Shown here in pieces: positions 56,457 through 64,000 of a stretch of 64,000 nucleotides of DNA (the stretch's first letter is position 1; the number at the start of each line of letters is the position of its first letter). The DNA comes from Gammaproteobacteria bacterium. GTDB taxonomy: Bacteria > Pseudomonadota > Gammaproteobacteria > Pseudomonadales > Cellvibrionaceae. The notes below the pieces were generated by a model. It did no database searches, was not told the DNA's origin, and saw only the letters and a list, made by a program, of their open reading frames with translations. The stretch is from contig SEBU01000001.1 in NCBI GenBank assembly GCA_004173475.1, positions 1,426,001-1,490,000 on the forward strand, given 5' to 3'. The position numbers were made by a program, and so were the translations under genes.

Positions 56457-56510
56457 CGAACAGATTTGTTCGGCCATATAAATTCTGCTTGTCGACACAA
56501 ACAGAATTTA
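56457..56510. terminator. two hairpins between convergent transcripts
   Basis: CGAACA-GATT-TGTTCG (56457-56472) and a 14-base stem with one mismatch (56479-56492 with 56497-56510, loop CGAC) lie between the immunity gene and the end of the TonB-like gene. The double hairpin suits termination from both sides, although long T tracts are absent. Confidence 0.6.
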
Positions 56511-56580
56511 CATGTTGCCAACTAGAACTGTAAATCTGGATGCTATGAAAATCATCTACGCAAGCAGTACTCTTAAAAAT

Positions 56581-57555
56581 CTACGACGGCAAAAACTCAA
56601 TTGGGTAGTTGAGTGTTATAGATTTATCGCCACCGATATTGAATTTAAACGTCCGGACGCGATTCACGATTTTTGATTCGAGCTCTGGGCTGTTTAATTC
56701 ACTTGATACTATTTTTATATCCGTTACGTCACCAGTGGGTGAAATGGTAATTTGCAAAACAATTTTACCTTGTATGCCTTGTGTGACTCGGCGTTCACGT
56801 TCGTACAATGAATAAAGGCTTCCTTTGTTTTTGTCGAAAACCATGGTGACGTTTTCTTCAACGCTTCCGCCTCCGCCACCACTCGCCTTTTTAGCGGCGG
56901 CCTTGGCCTCAGCCTGATTTTTACGCTCGGTAAAATCTTTTCCTACATTTCTAGTGTCCAGATCTGTTCTGGAAATATTGCCAGCATATTGTTTTCCGTC
57001 CACCCCACCACCAGATTGCGCAACTGAACCTGATATAGCATCAGTGCCGTGACCTGCGATTAAATTTGCACCGCCGGAGTCACCGGGCTTTTCGGATAGA
57101 TTTTTCGCCAGATTATTGTTGAGGTCCTTAGTATCAATCAAATCATTCAATTCATTAGCCAAGGCAAGTAAGCCACTCTTTTCGGCGGTCTTACGCGCTT
57201 TAATTTCAGCCTCGGTAAGAGGCTTACGCTCTTTGTCACGCTCACGAGTAACTTCCTGTACGACTTCCGGCTTCTCAACCGGCTTGACTTCTTCAGGTTT
57301 TGGCGGTGGTGGAAGCGGCTTTTTTTCAGGTTTCGGAATTACCTTGGGCTTATCTTTCTTTGAAATAAAATTTGCAATGCGATCAGGAACAGCGGCGCGC
57401 TGCTGTTTTTTTTCAGGAACTTTAATTACCGATAAAGCCACCATTAACAACGCAGTTATTACTAACGCAATAATTAATATTCGATTAAAATCGCGCGAGC
57501 TTTTGGCGTCAGGTTGCCAATCGAGCGCTATATGTTTGTAGTTTATTGCTGTCAT
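56581..57555 (-). CDS. TonB-like protein with AgmX/PglI-type C-terminal domain
   Basis: A 324-residue inner-membrane protein: cytosolic start, one membrane segment (~25-45), then a Pro/Lys/Glu-rich stretch (KPKVIPKPEKKPLPPPPKPEEVKP), a Gly/Ser/Ala-rich linker with SGGGGGSVEENV, and a C-terminal domain (~235-324) reading SLYERERRVTQGIQGKIVLQITISPTGDVTDIKIVSSEL. The last part resembles the AgmX/PglI C-terminal and TonB family, which link proton-motive force to outer-membrane or envelope structures. Final gene of the exbB-exbD-exbD-tonB set; 41 bases after the second exbD. No TonB-dependent receptor is in the window, so its target may be the T6SS or envelope. Confidence 0.82.
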   Translation of the reverse strand: MTAINYKHIALDWQPDAKSSRDFNRILIIALVITALLMVALSVIKVPEKKQQRAAVPDRIANFISKKDKPKVIPKPEKKPLPPPPKPEEVKPVEKPEVVQEVTRERDKERKPLTEAEIKARKTAEKSGLLALANELNDLIDTKDLNNNLAKNLSEKPGDSGGANLIAGHGTDAISGSVAQSGGGVDGKQYAGNISRTDLDTRNVGKDFTERKNQAEAKAAAKKASGGGGGSVEENVTMVFDKNKGSLYSLYERERRVTQGIQGKIVLQITISPTGDVTDIKIVSSELNSPELESKIVNRVRTFKFNIGGDKSITLNYPIEFLPS

Positions 57556-57596
57556 CCCGAACCTATTGTTAACCGATTTATATTTCTATCTAGAAA

Positions 57597-58097
57597 TTAA
57601 AGCGTTTTTGCTTTTGTACTTTGCACGGCAGCAAATGCAATTTTTGTATAATTTGCTTCTTGGCATGTCGTTAATATTTTTCTTATTAACTCATAGGAAA
57701 TATTTTCATCACCCATCACAGTTACCTTAAAATCTTTGGCTCCCTCGTTAAGTTGAGAGCTTCTCGGTGCTAACGCTACTAATTCATTTTTCAGCTTAGG
57801 AATGGTTGCATCTTTGCTCTTGCTCACCTCATCAATTGTTCCGACGTTCACACCTTGAACCAAGATTGCGCTACGGGTGATTTGGATAACTAATGTGTCT
57901 TCCGGTGTTACCTTTGAAACTGATACAGGAAGAGTTAGCTCTTTGCGGGAGGGAATACGTTGCGTAGTGGAGGAATTAACCAAAAGAAAGAAAACTAAAA
58001 TGGTTAGAATATCCATAAATGCGACTAAATTTATGCCCGGCGTTTTAGCTCTCTGGTGATTGCGCTCCATGCGCTTCGCTCTGCGCGACTTAATCAT
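57597..58097 (-). CDS. ExbD/TolR family protein (second copy)
   Basis: A 166-residue protein with a basic cytosolic start, one membrane segment (INLVAFMDILTILVFFLLVNSS) carrying the Asp that takes part in proton flow (LVAFMD), and a periplasmic TolR-like domain (LVIQITRSAILVQGVNVGTI; KVTVMGDENISYELIRKIL). It overlaps the first exbD by four bases (ATGA), showing translational coupling. Together with the first copy it probably forms the mixed dimer that threads the ExbB pentamer. Confidence 0.88.
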   Translation of the reverse strand: MIKSRRAKRMERNHQRAKTPGINLVAFMDILTILVFFLLVNSSTTQRIPSRKELTLPVSVSKVTPEDTLVIQITRSAILVQGVNVGTIDEVSKSKDATIPKLKNELVALAPRSSQLNEGAKDFKVTVMGDENISYELIRKILTTCQEANYTKIAFAAVQSTKAKTL

Positions 58098-58654
58098 TTC
58101 TTTTCCTCCACCGAGGTTTGTCCTTCCGGCTCAACTAATCCAGTTGCGACTGGCTCGATGGCAGCCACTTCGGGCGCATCACCCACAGAAATGTTCGGAA
58201 ACAATTCTACTTCTTCGACAGTTCCTGCATTGACCACATTCGTTGTACGCACATGATCCATTACTTCAATCATGGTTTTATAGCTAATGCCAGGCTCAAG
58301 CAAAAGAGAAATATTCTGCTCTTCAGGGAATCGATATTTAATTTCTAGCAATGTTTTGTCGAATAATTTCCAATCGGTTTTTTCAGGGTTGCGCTCAATT
58401 TGTTTAATTGAACCTAAATTTTCGTCGCGTATATCAAATGAATTCGAATGTACTACCAGCTGTAAAGATAATTTTATTTCCTGATCAGGTTTAGCTTTCG
58501 CATTCAGCTGAGGCAAATTAAGTTCGACAACACTCATGCGCGAAAAGACTGCAGTGATAAGCAAAAAACAAACAAGCGAAACCATCAGATCCATAAAGGC
58601 CGTGATATTTAGCTCGACTACCTCTTCTATTCGCTTCTTACGACGAAGTTTCAT
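58094..58654 (-). CDS. ExbD/TolR family protein (first copy)
   Basis: About 186 residues from ATG 58654 (MKLRRKKRIEEVV), four bases after the exbB stop; an ATG at 58666 overlapping exbB is also possible. The membrane segment is ELNITAFMDLMVSLVCFLLITAVF with the conserved Asp in AFMD. The periplasmic domain is longer than in the second copy, with an acidic, Glu-rich tail after residue 150 (VEEVELFPNISVGDAPEVAAIEPVATG). Stator-type partner of ExbB. Confidence 0.86.
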   Translation of the reverse strand: MKLRRKKRIEEVVELNITAFMDLMVSLVCFLLITAVFSRMSVVELNLPQLNAKAKPDQEIKLSLQLVVHSNSFDIRDENLGSIKQIERNPEKTDWKLFDKTLLEIKYRFPEEQNISLLLEPGISYKTMIEVMDHVRTTNVVNAGTVEEVELFPNISVGDAPEVAAIEPVATGLVEPEGQTSVEEKK

Positions 58655-58658
58655 GAAG

Positions 58659-59276
58659 TTATTCATCCAACATAAGGTTTGAGCACTTAACTGCGGCCAT
58701 CTCGATTGAATCGAGTAATTTGCTTGCCTTAGTTGCAAGATAAGAATGAATTACCAGAAATGGAATTGCTGCAGACAGACCAAGAGCGGTAGCGTTCATT
58801 GCAAGTGAAATACTCGCTGATAATAGCTCAGCTTTTTCTGTTGGATCAGCACCTGCCACGGCACCGAAGGCTTCGATAAGGCCGATAACGGTTCCAAACA
58901 AACCCATGAGGGTGGCGACGTTAGCCAATGTAGCGAGGTAGTGTGTACGAGCTTCAATTTCCGCCGTAACTTCCATTACACCTTCTTCCATAGCGGCTTC
59001 AATGCGTTCACGTTTTGCGTTGGGTTTGTAACGGGCAAAACCGTAATTCAATACGCGCGCCAAAGGTGAATTGATACTTGCTAAAGCTTGTTGGGCACGC
59101 TGAAAATCATTCGCCTTCAGCATGGGATTAATTTGCTTCCAGATTTTATTGGTTTTATTCGTTAGCGCCGTTAAATATATAAATCGCTCCACAGCAATTG
59201 CGGCACCCACCGCCATCACAATGAGGATTGGATACATAAACATACCGCTCGATTGGAAAAACTTAACTAAATCCAT
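58659..59276 (-). CDS. ExbB/TolQ/MotA family proton-channel protein
   Basis: About 205 residues. The start is ATG 59276 because AAAGG lies 7 bases upstream; the frame opens earlier at a GTG (59297). Three membrane segments: MFMYPILIVMAVGAAIAVERFIYL, then TLANVATLMGLFGTVIGLIEAFGAV, then ISLAMNATALGLSAAIPFLVIHSYL. The second and third carry the small and Thr residues that line the ion path in ExbB/TolQ. It forms a pentameric motor with ExbD. First motor gene after ppkA and the small 48-codon gene. Confidence 0.9.
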   Translation of the reverse strand: MDLVKFFQSSGMFMYPILIVMAVGAAIAVERFIYLTALTNKTNKIWKQINPMLKANDFQRAQQALASINSPLARVLNYGFARYKPNAKRERIEAAMEEGVMEVTAEIEARTHYLATLANVATLMGLFGTVIGLIEAFGAVAGADPTEKAELLSASISLAMNATALGLSAAIPFLVIHSYLATKASKLLDSIEMAAVKCSNLMLDE

Positions 59277-59337
59277 ATTTCTACCTTTAATTTTCACTAA
59301 ATATGATTACCGAGTCTTTACCCACATATATCAGGAA

Positions 59338-59484
59338 TCAAGAACCCATACTGATACCGTTATATTCACGGTCCATTTGATCGATTAATTTATCTCTTTG
59401 ACGCCGATACTCTTCCAACGACAAACTTCTGTTGTAGTAGTCTTGCGCCAGTTTTTTAATTTCGTCCGAATATTGTTGCTCCAT
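59338..59484 (-). CDS. 48-residue conserved-looking small protein
   Basis: A short frame I read by hand: ATG 59484, preceded by AGAGA at 8 bases, and TGA at 59338. The product starts MEQQYSDEIKKL and continues with helical, charged residues (EEYRRQRDKLIDQMDREY); it ends NGISMGS. It sits tightly between ppkA (55 bases before) and exbB (61 bases after) on the same strand, so it is part of the operon. No signal or membrane segment. I do not recognise the family; a small cytosolic adaptor is possible. Confidence 0.6.
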   Translation of the reverse strand: MEQQYSDEIKKLAQDYYNRSLSLEEYRRQRDKLIDQMDREYNGISMGS

Positions 59485-59539
59485 AGTTTAAATCTCTGTA
59501 TAGAAAGTAGTTGATATGGGCTCACACATTCAAAAAAAT

Positions 59540-62296
59540 TTATTCTACCAACTCACGAACAATTCTAAAGCCGGTAACTTCATCTGCAGAACCTGAATGT
59601 GACTGATGATTATTCAAATCGCATTCTTCGATAGGTGTGTCATAACTACCACCTACGGCTGAAACACCGCCGTCGCGTTCAATAACCCATTCTCGCGCAT
59701 TCCCAACATAATTCACTAGCCCCCAATCATTTTGCTGACCAAGGGACGACTTAATAAGCGTTCCGCCTTTCTGAATACCGCGCGAATTTAATTTGCAATT
59801 TCGGTTTTGATCTATTTTCCCGCTGGTTCCCTTCGCAGCATATTGCCACTCGTTAAACGTAGGCAGGCGATATTTTCGATTTGATTTTTCGCTCAACCAT
59901 TTTGTATAAGCAACAGCGCTTGCGTAACTTATATTCGTCGCAGGGATTGATGAATCGTCAACTGAAACAGCTGTGCACGATTTTGTTTGCTTGCAAAAAT
60001 CGTTAAACTCATCCGTCGAAACTTCGTATTTTCCTATCGCAAATCCTTTTATCCCAGCCTTGGCAGGAATGACTACCAATACTGGAACTCTACTAACACC
60101 GCTCATTTTATCTTTGCAGCTTGCACCTAAACCCCGTGCACCTATACCCGCCAACGAGCTACTGCAGGGATCTTTTTGCAAGATGGTGATGGCTGCAATA
60201 ATTGGGTTATTCACAAAAATACGTAACGCGTATGTTTTATCAGCTTCTGCGCGTTCAGGAAATGACCCGCCTATATACTGAATGCATTGAGCTAACGAGC
60301 GAATTATGCGTGGTTCTTCTTTTTGGTATTGCTGTAAGTTCAATGACCTCAATTTTGTAATAGCAATTTCAAAATCTTTCATGTCCAGATTGTTTTTGCA
60401 TTCTAATTGCTTGTCCACGCTACCAAGCGCCACTGAAAAGGAATTATTGCGTACTGCAATTGCTTCAGATTCTTTGTCAGCTTGTTGCTTCTCCTGAGCG
60501 ACCACCTTCTGCTGCTTTTGCTGTTCTCCCTCACGAGCCAAGCGCTCGGCATCAGCTTGTTTTTTTGCCTCTAATAGCGCAGCAATAGACGCTTCATACT
60601 CACGCAGTTTGGCGGTATCCGTAGCATAGCGGTAGGCATTTTTAACCAGCATCTGAGCGCGAGTTAAATCGCCATTTGCGATTGCGACATCAATTTCTTT
60701 TACATAACGTTTATAAATCTCTGCTTCCTGCTTTACAAGCCACTCATGAGTTTTCCCCATTAGCTGGCGCAACTCTTGGATCTGCTCCCAAAGCTGCGCC
60801 TCAACAGCTGAAGAAAAATCAGTTGCTTTGAGCGTTTCAATAAGCCTATTCATTTTTAATTCAAGACGAAGCTTTTGTTCCAACTCATCCCGAAACTGGG
60901 CCTCTGTTAGACCAGCAGGTTTGACTGGGCGATATTTGTAATACGTTAAGCCACCCACAACCATCCCAACGATAAGCGCGATAACAATAAAGAGTGTGTA
61001 GCTGGTCTTCTTATTAAATTCACGCCAAAATTCTTCGACAGATTCTGTTCTATTTTCGCGCTCAAAAGCGATTGCTCTTTCTATGGCCAGCCATTGATGT
61101 TTTTTAATGCCTGGAATTTTTTTGGGTTTTAACTTTCGCCTTTTAGCTTCGTCAGCATGCACGCGATTGTACGGATGCTCGCCAGTAAACAATTCGTAGG
61201 CTATGCAACCCAGCGCATAAACATCATCTCTTACATCCGGTGTTTTTCCTTCGAGCATTTCAAGGCTTGCATAAGCGGGTGTTAATGCTCCCAACTTGCC
61301 CGCATCGAAGACTGTTTTATCATCCAGGCTTTCTTCACGGTTTTCTGCTTTAGCAACTGCTCGAGCGATACCAAAGTCAAAAACCTTCGCAACACCATTC
61401 AAGCCAACAAAAATATTTCCCGGTTTAAAATCTGAGTGGATAATCTTTTGCGCGTGCGCATAGGTTAGCGCTGCGCAAATACCACTTAATATTTTCAACA
61501 CGTCTTCAAGAGGTAATCCAATTCCGCGATACTGACTAATCAATTTGTCGAGCGGTTTACCTTCCATGTATTCCATGGTCATAAAAACCGTATCACCGTC
61601 GCGATCGAAATCGTGCACGTTTACGATGTTGGGGTGTGCTATTTTTTGGCTTTTACGAGACTCACGCTGCAACGCCATGAAGGCTTCAGGGTGAGATTTA
61701 AATTCGTCACTCAATACTTTAATAGCAACGTAAGGTTCACGATCCTGCGCTTCAATTTTTAACAAATCTTTTGCTTTATAGACCGCTCCCATTCCGCCCG
61801 AACCTAATAGCTCTTCAAATACAAAGCGATTTTTCAGTATGGGAAACGCCTGCTGGCCAGGATCCAAATAACCCGGCGCATCAGCATCCAAAGCGCCTGG
61901 ATTTACGGTGATGACTGTAGCGTCCGATACGACAGGTTTGGCATTTTTACTTGGTGCAACAAAACGAGTTTTATCACTCGATTCAGATGGCGGGGTTTGG
62001 GGCAGCACAGGTTTACGCGCAGCAGTGCGAGTTTTTCCATCGTCATCAATAGCTTTGCGCGGAGCCATTCGTGTTTTTTCATCATCCACCGGAACGTCCG
62101 AGCGGGCAGAATTTGACACGCGTGGCGCGCCATCATTTACCGGTTTACGTGGCGGCATGCGAGTTTTTTCGTCGTCAGAGGCGCTGGAGTTCGCTTGAGT
62201 TGGCGGAGTCGGGCGTTTTGCTACCCGAGTGCGCCCATCATCTGCAGGTGGTGTCGGCTTAATAGTTGTCTTGTCACCATCTTTTGAATCTGTCAT
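59540..62296 (-). CDS. ppkA: T6SS-type Ser/Thr protein kinase PpkA with FGE-like domain
   Basis: About 918 residues from ATG 62296, chosen because CGGGAAA precedes it and the longer frame would overlap pppA. Residues 1-130 are disordered with five D-x-x-T-R motifs (DDGRTRV, DDEKTRM twice, DDGKTRT, SDKTRF). The kinase domain (~150-410) has the P-loop GSGGMGAVYKAKD, VAIKVL, the catalytic loop HSDFKPGN (Asp ~289; HSD, not HRD) and DFGIA. One membrane segment (~425-450) leads to a periplasmic coiled coil rich in Lys/Glu/Gln (~480-640) and a C-terminal formylglycine-enzyme-like domain (~745-915; YEVSTDEFNDFCKQTKSC, WGLVNYVGNAREWV, GFRIVRE). PpkA starts the threonine phosphorylation pathway that activates the H1-type T6SS through Fha. 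Operon: tssM-tagF-pppA-ppkA. Confidence 0.9.
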   Translation of the reverse strand: MTDSKDGDKTTIKPTPPADDGRTRVAKRPTPPTQANSSASDDEKTRMPPRKPVNDGAPRVSNSARSDVPVDDEKTRMAPRKAIDDDGKTRTAARKPVLPQTPPSESSDKTRFVAPSKNAKPVVSDATVITVNPGALDADAPGYLDPGQQAFPILKNRFVFEELLGSGGMGAVYKAKDLLKIEAQDREPYVAIKVLSDEFKSHPEAFMALQRESRKSQKIAHPNIVNVHDFDRDGDTVFMTMEYMEGKPLDKLISQYRGIGLPLEDVLKILSGICAALTYAHAQKIIHSDFKPGNIFVGLNGVAKVFDFGIARAVAKAENREESLDDKTVFDAGKLGALTPAYASLEMLEGKTPDVRDDVYALGCIAYELFTGEHPYNRVHADEAKRRKLKPKKIPGIKKHQWLAIERAIAFERENRTESVEEFWREFNKKTSYTLFIVIALIVGMVVGGLTYYKYRPVKPAGLTEAQFRDELEQKLRLELKMNRLIETLKATDFSSAVEAQLWEQIQELRQLMGKTHEWLVKQEAEIYKRYVKEIDVAIANGDLTRAQMLVKNAYRYATDTAKLREYEASIAALLEAKKQADAERLAREGEQQKQQKVVAQEKQQADKESEAIAVRNNSFSVALGSVDKQLECKNNLDMKDFEIAITKLRSLNLQQYQKEEPRIIRSLAQCIQYIGGSFPERAEADKTYALRIFVNNPIIAAITILQKDPCSSSLAGIGARGLGASCKDKMSGVSRVPVLVVIPAKAGIKGFAIGKYEVSTDEFNDFCKQTKSCTAVSVDDSSIPATNISYASAVAYTKWLSEKSNRKYRLPTFNEWQYAAKGTSGKIDQNRNCKLNSRGIQKGGTLIKSSLGQQNDWGLVNYVGNAREWVIERDGGVSAVGGSYDTPIEECDLNNHQSHSGSADEVTGFRIVRELVE

Positions 62297-62315
62297 AAAT
62301 TTGATTTCCCGCGTT

Positions 62316-63092
62316 TCATCCCTGTGCAGTGTCAACTGCCTGCACTTTACCAGCACTGCCTTGCACTACCACAACCGATACATTGTCTGGCGCGCCTTGC
62401 TGGATAGCTTTGTGAATTAATTCTTGCGCGATAGTGTCAACATTTCGCGACAAAAATGTATCTATCAATTCTTGTTCGCTGACAACATTGTATAGACCAT
62501 CGCTACACAAAATAAAAATATCACCGATTTGCGTGGTGAAAATATTTACATCAAGATACAGCGGCGACTCAACACCAATTGCGCGAGTGATAACATTTTT
62601 CTGCGAGTAAGTTGCTGCATTCTCGCGCGACAATAAACCAAACTCTATCATGTCCTCCAACTGACTATGATCGCGAGTAAGTTGAATTAATTTTTGATTG
62701 CGATAACGATATAAACGCGAATCACCCGTCCATAAACAGACGCCGATTCTGTCTTTGATGATAAGGCTTACCACAGTGCTGCCCATGGTTCCTTCATCAA
62801 ACATAACTTGCGCGTACTCAATCATTTTTTCGTTTGCATCAAGCAGTGCATCTTCAACTTTATTGACATAGCGACTTAATACATTATCTGCTTCAACCAC
62901 GTCTAAGGCTGCAACGATCTTACCGCTGGCCACATCGCCAACTAAATGTCCGCCCATTCCATCGGCTACGGCCCATAAACCGATTTCAGGTCGCTGCAAA
63001 ATAGCATCTTCATTAACATCCCTAACAACACCGACATCTGTTTTTGCAGCGCTGGTCCATAGAATGGGTCGTCTGAATGTTTTATCAATCAT
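62316..63092 (-). CDS. pppA: T6SS PP2C-type Ser/Thr phosphatase PppA
   Basis: A 258-residue PPM/PP2C phosphatase. Metal-binding motifs are in place: DVNEDAI, WAVADGMGGHLVGDVAS, LCSDGLYNVVS and GAPDNVSVVVV. It would remove the phosphates PpkA adds, shutting off T6SS assembly. It lies between tagF (41 bases upstream) and ppkA (19 bases downstream), the standard order for the T6SS threonine phosphorylation module. Cytosolic; no signal. Confidence 0.93.
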   Translation of the reverse strand: MIDKTFRRPILWTSAAKTDVGVVRDVNEDAILQRPEIGLWAVADGMGGHLVGDVASGKIVAALDVVEADNVLSRYVNKVEDALLDANEKMIEYAQVMFDEGTMGSTVVSLIIKDRIGVCLWTGDSRLYRYRNQKLIQLTRDHSQLEDMIEFGLLSRENAATYSQKNVITRAIGVESPLYLDVNIFTTQIGDIFILCSDGLYNVVSEQELIDTFLSRNVDTIAQELIHKAIQQGAPDNVSVVVVQGSAGKVQAVDTAQG

Positions 63093-63133
63093 TCGAGTTT
63101 CCGCCAGTGATCATATTTACACTCACAATATTG

Positions 63134-63856
63134 TTACACCGACGTTAACCGGCATGGCTGATTCCAACCTCTCGCCACCCACTGGCCATCCAACATAGCA
63201 GCAAGATTTTGCAGAGAGGGTAAACCCGCGCAATAAAATAAACAGGGCTCAACCAACTCGGAACCTTGCGTGGTCCATACACTATAGCTGGACAAATTTT
63301 CTTTCAGCATAGAATGAAATAAGGGTGCGAGCACGGAGCTTGGTGAATTCACTTCATAGTCCATCGCAATGACTGCACCTTTTTGATAGGAATTGGATGG
63401 CCCGCAATTATAAATTGCGGTTTGATCAAGTGAGAGACCATTTAAATCGTTAATCAAATCGTCAATAGCGACTTGTCCGTCAAGCGCCCTTAACGCCAGG
63501 GCTTCGATTGATTCAAACCAGGCAGTTTGAGACATAAGATCCAAGGGATTTAACTCTGACGAAACACGTGCTGCAATAGAAAAAGGAAAATAACGTCCCA
63601 CACGGTCCACACTGGGCAGTACGATACCTACCCATCCGTATTGATCAACAACACCTTCTGATAATGCGAAGCGCCAGATAGGGCTGGTTAGATAGATGTC
63701 CAACCATGCTTCATTAAGCTGCTCTTGCGAACATTTAACAAAACCCTGCAACCACTCATCCCAAATATTAATGAAATTAGTAGGTAGTCCGCGGTAAATA
63801 AAATCTCCGTGGGCCGGTAATTTTCCAAAAAAACCAACAGGGTTATTCGGGTGCAT
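63134..63856 (-). CDS. tagF: T6SS-associated protein TagF
   Basis: About 240 residues from ATG 63856, which follows GGAG by 8 bases and overlaps the upstream TAA by one base; an earlier in-frame ATG at 63874 is less likely. The start NNPVGFFGKLPAHGDFIYRGLP and FINIWDEWLQGFV, and later PIWRFALSEGVV...GVVLPSVDRVGRYFPFSI, are the TagF (DUF2094) signature. TagF is a negative post-translational regulator of T6SS; it is coupled by TAATG overlap to the tssM end. Confidence 0.9.
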   Translation of the reverse strand: MHPNNPVGFFGKLPAHGDFIYRGLPTNFINIWDEWLQGFVKCSQEQLNEAWLDIYLTSPIWRFALSEGVVDQYGWVGIVLPSVDRVGRYFPFSIAARVSSELNPLDLMSQTAWFESIEALALRALDGQVAIDDLINDLNGLSLDQTAIYNCGPSNSYQKGAVIAMDYEVNSPSSVLAPLFHSMLKENLSSYSVWTTQGSELVEPCLFYCAGLPSLQNLAAMLDGQWVARGWNQPCRLTSV

Positions 63857-64000
63857 TAGAGAGACTCCGGGCATCTGAATGAACTTAACAAATCCCTTCT
63901 GAAAGGATTGTTAACGCTATTTGCACGCCCTTCATAGACAATTTTATGTGTCGTTTTAGGATCATCCGCCGCACCACCTACACTAAAGACAATTGAATAT
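63856..64000 (-). CDS. tssM: TssM/IcmF C-terminal end (5' part outside window)
   Basis: An open minus-strand frame from the window edge to TAA at 63858-63856, 47 codons. It reads ...YSIVFSVGGAADDPKTTHK, then IVYEGRANSVNNPFRRDLLSS and FRCPESL at the end. The segment E-x-R-A-N-S-V-x-N-P-F and a final F-R-C-P-x-x-L is the typical C-terminus of TssM (IcmF), the T6SS inner-membrane ATPase-like core protein. tagF following tssM is a common order. Only the tail is visible. Confidence 0.68.
   Translation of the reverse strand, partial: YSIVFSVGGAADDPKTTHKIVYEGRANSVNNPFRRDLLSSFRCPESL

Overview
The window looks like a chromosomal stretch from a Gram-negative gammaproteobacterium. Evidence is an LPS/EPS-type outer envelope, two-partner secretion, type VI secretion genes and TolQ/TolR/TonB-like proteins. 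Gene styles recall the Cellvibrio/Saccharophagus/Teredinibacter group, but that placement is inference. I see no IS element, integrase, CRISPR array or rRNA.

Positions 1-24.4 kb form an exopolysaccharide locus of the exosortase-A (XrtA/PEP-CTERM) type. A minus-strand operon at the left edge encodes a GT4 glycosyltransferase, a low-molecular-weight tyrosine phosphatase, an O-antigen-ligase-like polymerase/ligase and a second, edge-truncated glycosyltransferase. A plus-strand operon (4.55-9.16 kb) encodes an ATP-grasp ligase, two polysaccharide deacetylases and a FemAB-like protein. A minus-strand operon (17.66-9.20 kb) encodes the initiating sugar transferase, a Wza-like export lipoprotein, a Wzz/GumC-like chain-length protein, a tyrosine-autokinase homologue without a P-loop lysine, an outer-membrane beta barrel and the TPR lipoprotein PrsT. 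A plus-strand operon (17.89-21.12 kb) makes nucleotide-sugar uronic acids (TviB-like dehydrogenase, epimerase) and a DUF3473-type deacetylase. A minus-strand group (24.33-21.13 kb) holds two XrtA-associated alpha/beta hydrolases, an acyltransferase-3 protein and a DUF3291 protein. No exosortase gene and no PEP-CTERM substrate lies inside the window.

Positions 24.5-37.7 kb carry a two-gene hybrid PKS/NRPS line: A-T-KS-AT-T-aminotransferase on one protein, C-A-T-C-A-T on the other, with no thioesterase. Hand-read adenylation codes resemble those for proline, serine and glycine. The predicted product is a short lipid-free peptide with a beta-amino unit, attached to an EPS locus; its use is unknown. 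A tRNA-Arg(CCG) follows.

Positions 38.2-52.0 kb are a two-partner secretion operon: a 3945-residue TpsA exoprotein with about 26 imperfect Trp-containing, RTX-like modules, and its TpsB outer-membrane transporter. A lipoprotein with Ig-like repeats and a probable beta-propeller follows (52.7-54.6 kb).

Positions 54.9-64 kb are type VI secretion territory. A BPSL0067-like cell-wall hydrolase with an STY0301-like lipoprotein (probable effector and immunity pair) faces a minus-strand operon: the tssM 3' end, tagF, pppA, ppkA, a 48-codon gene, exbB, two exbD and a TonB/AgmX-like gene. The joining of a proton-driven ExbB/ExbD motor to the T6SS threonine-phosphorylation genes is one of the more unusual features here.
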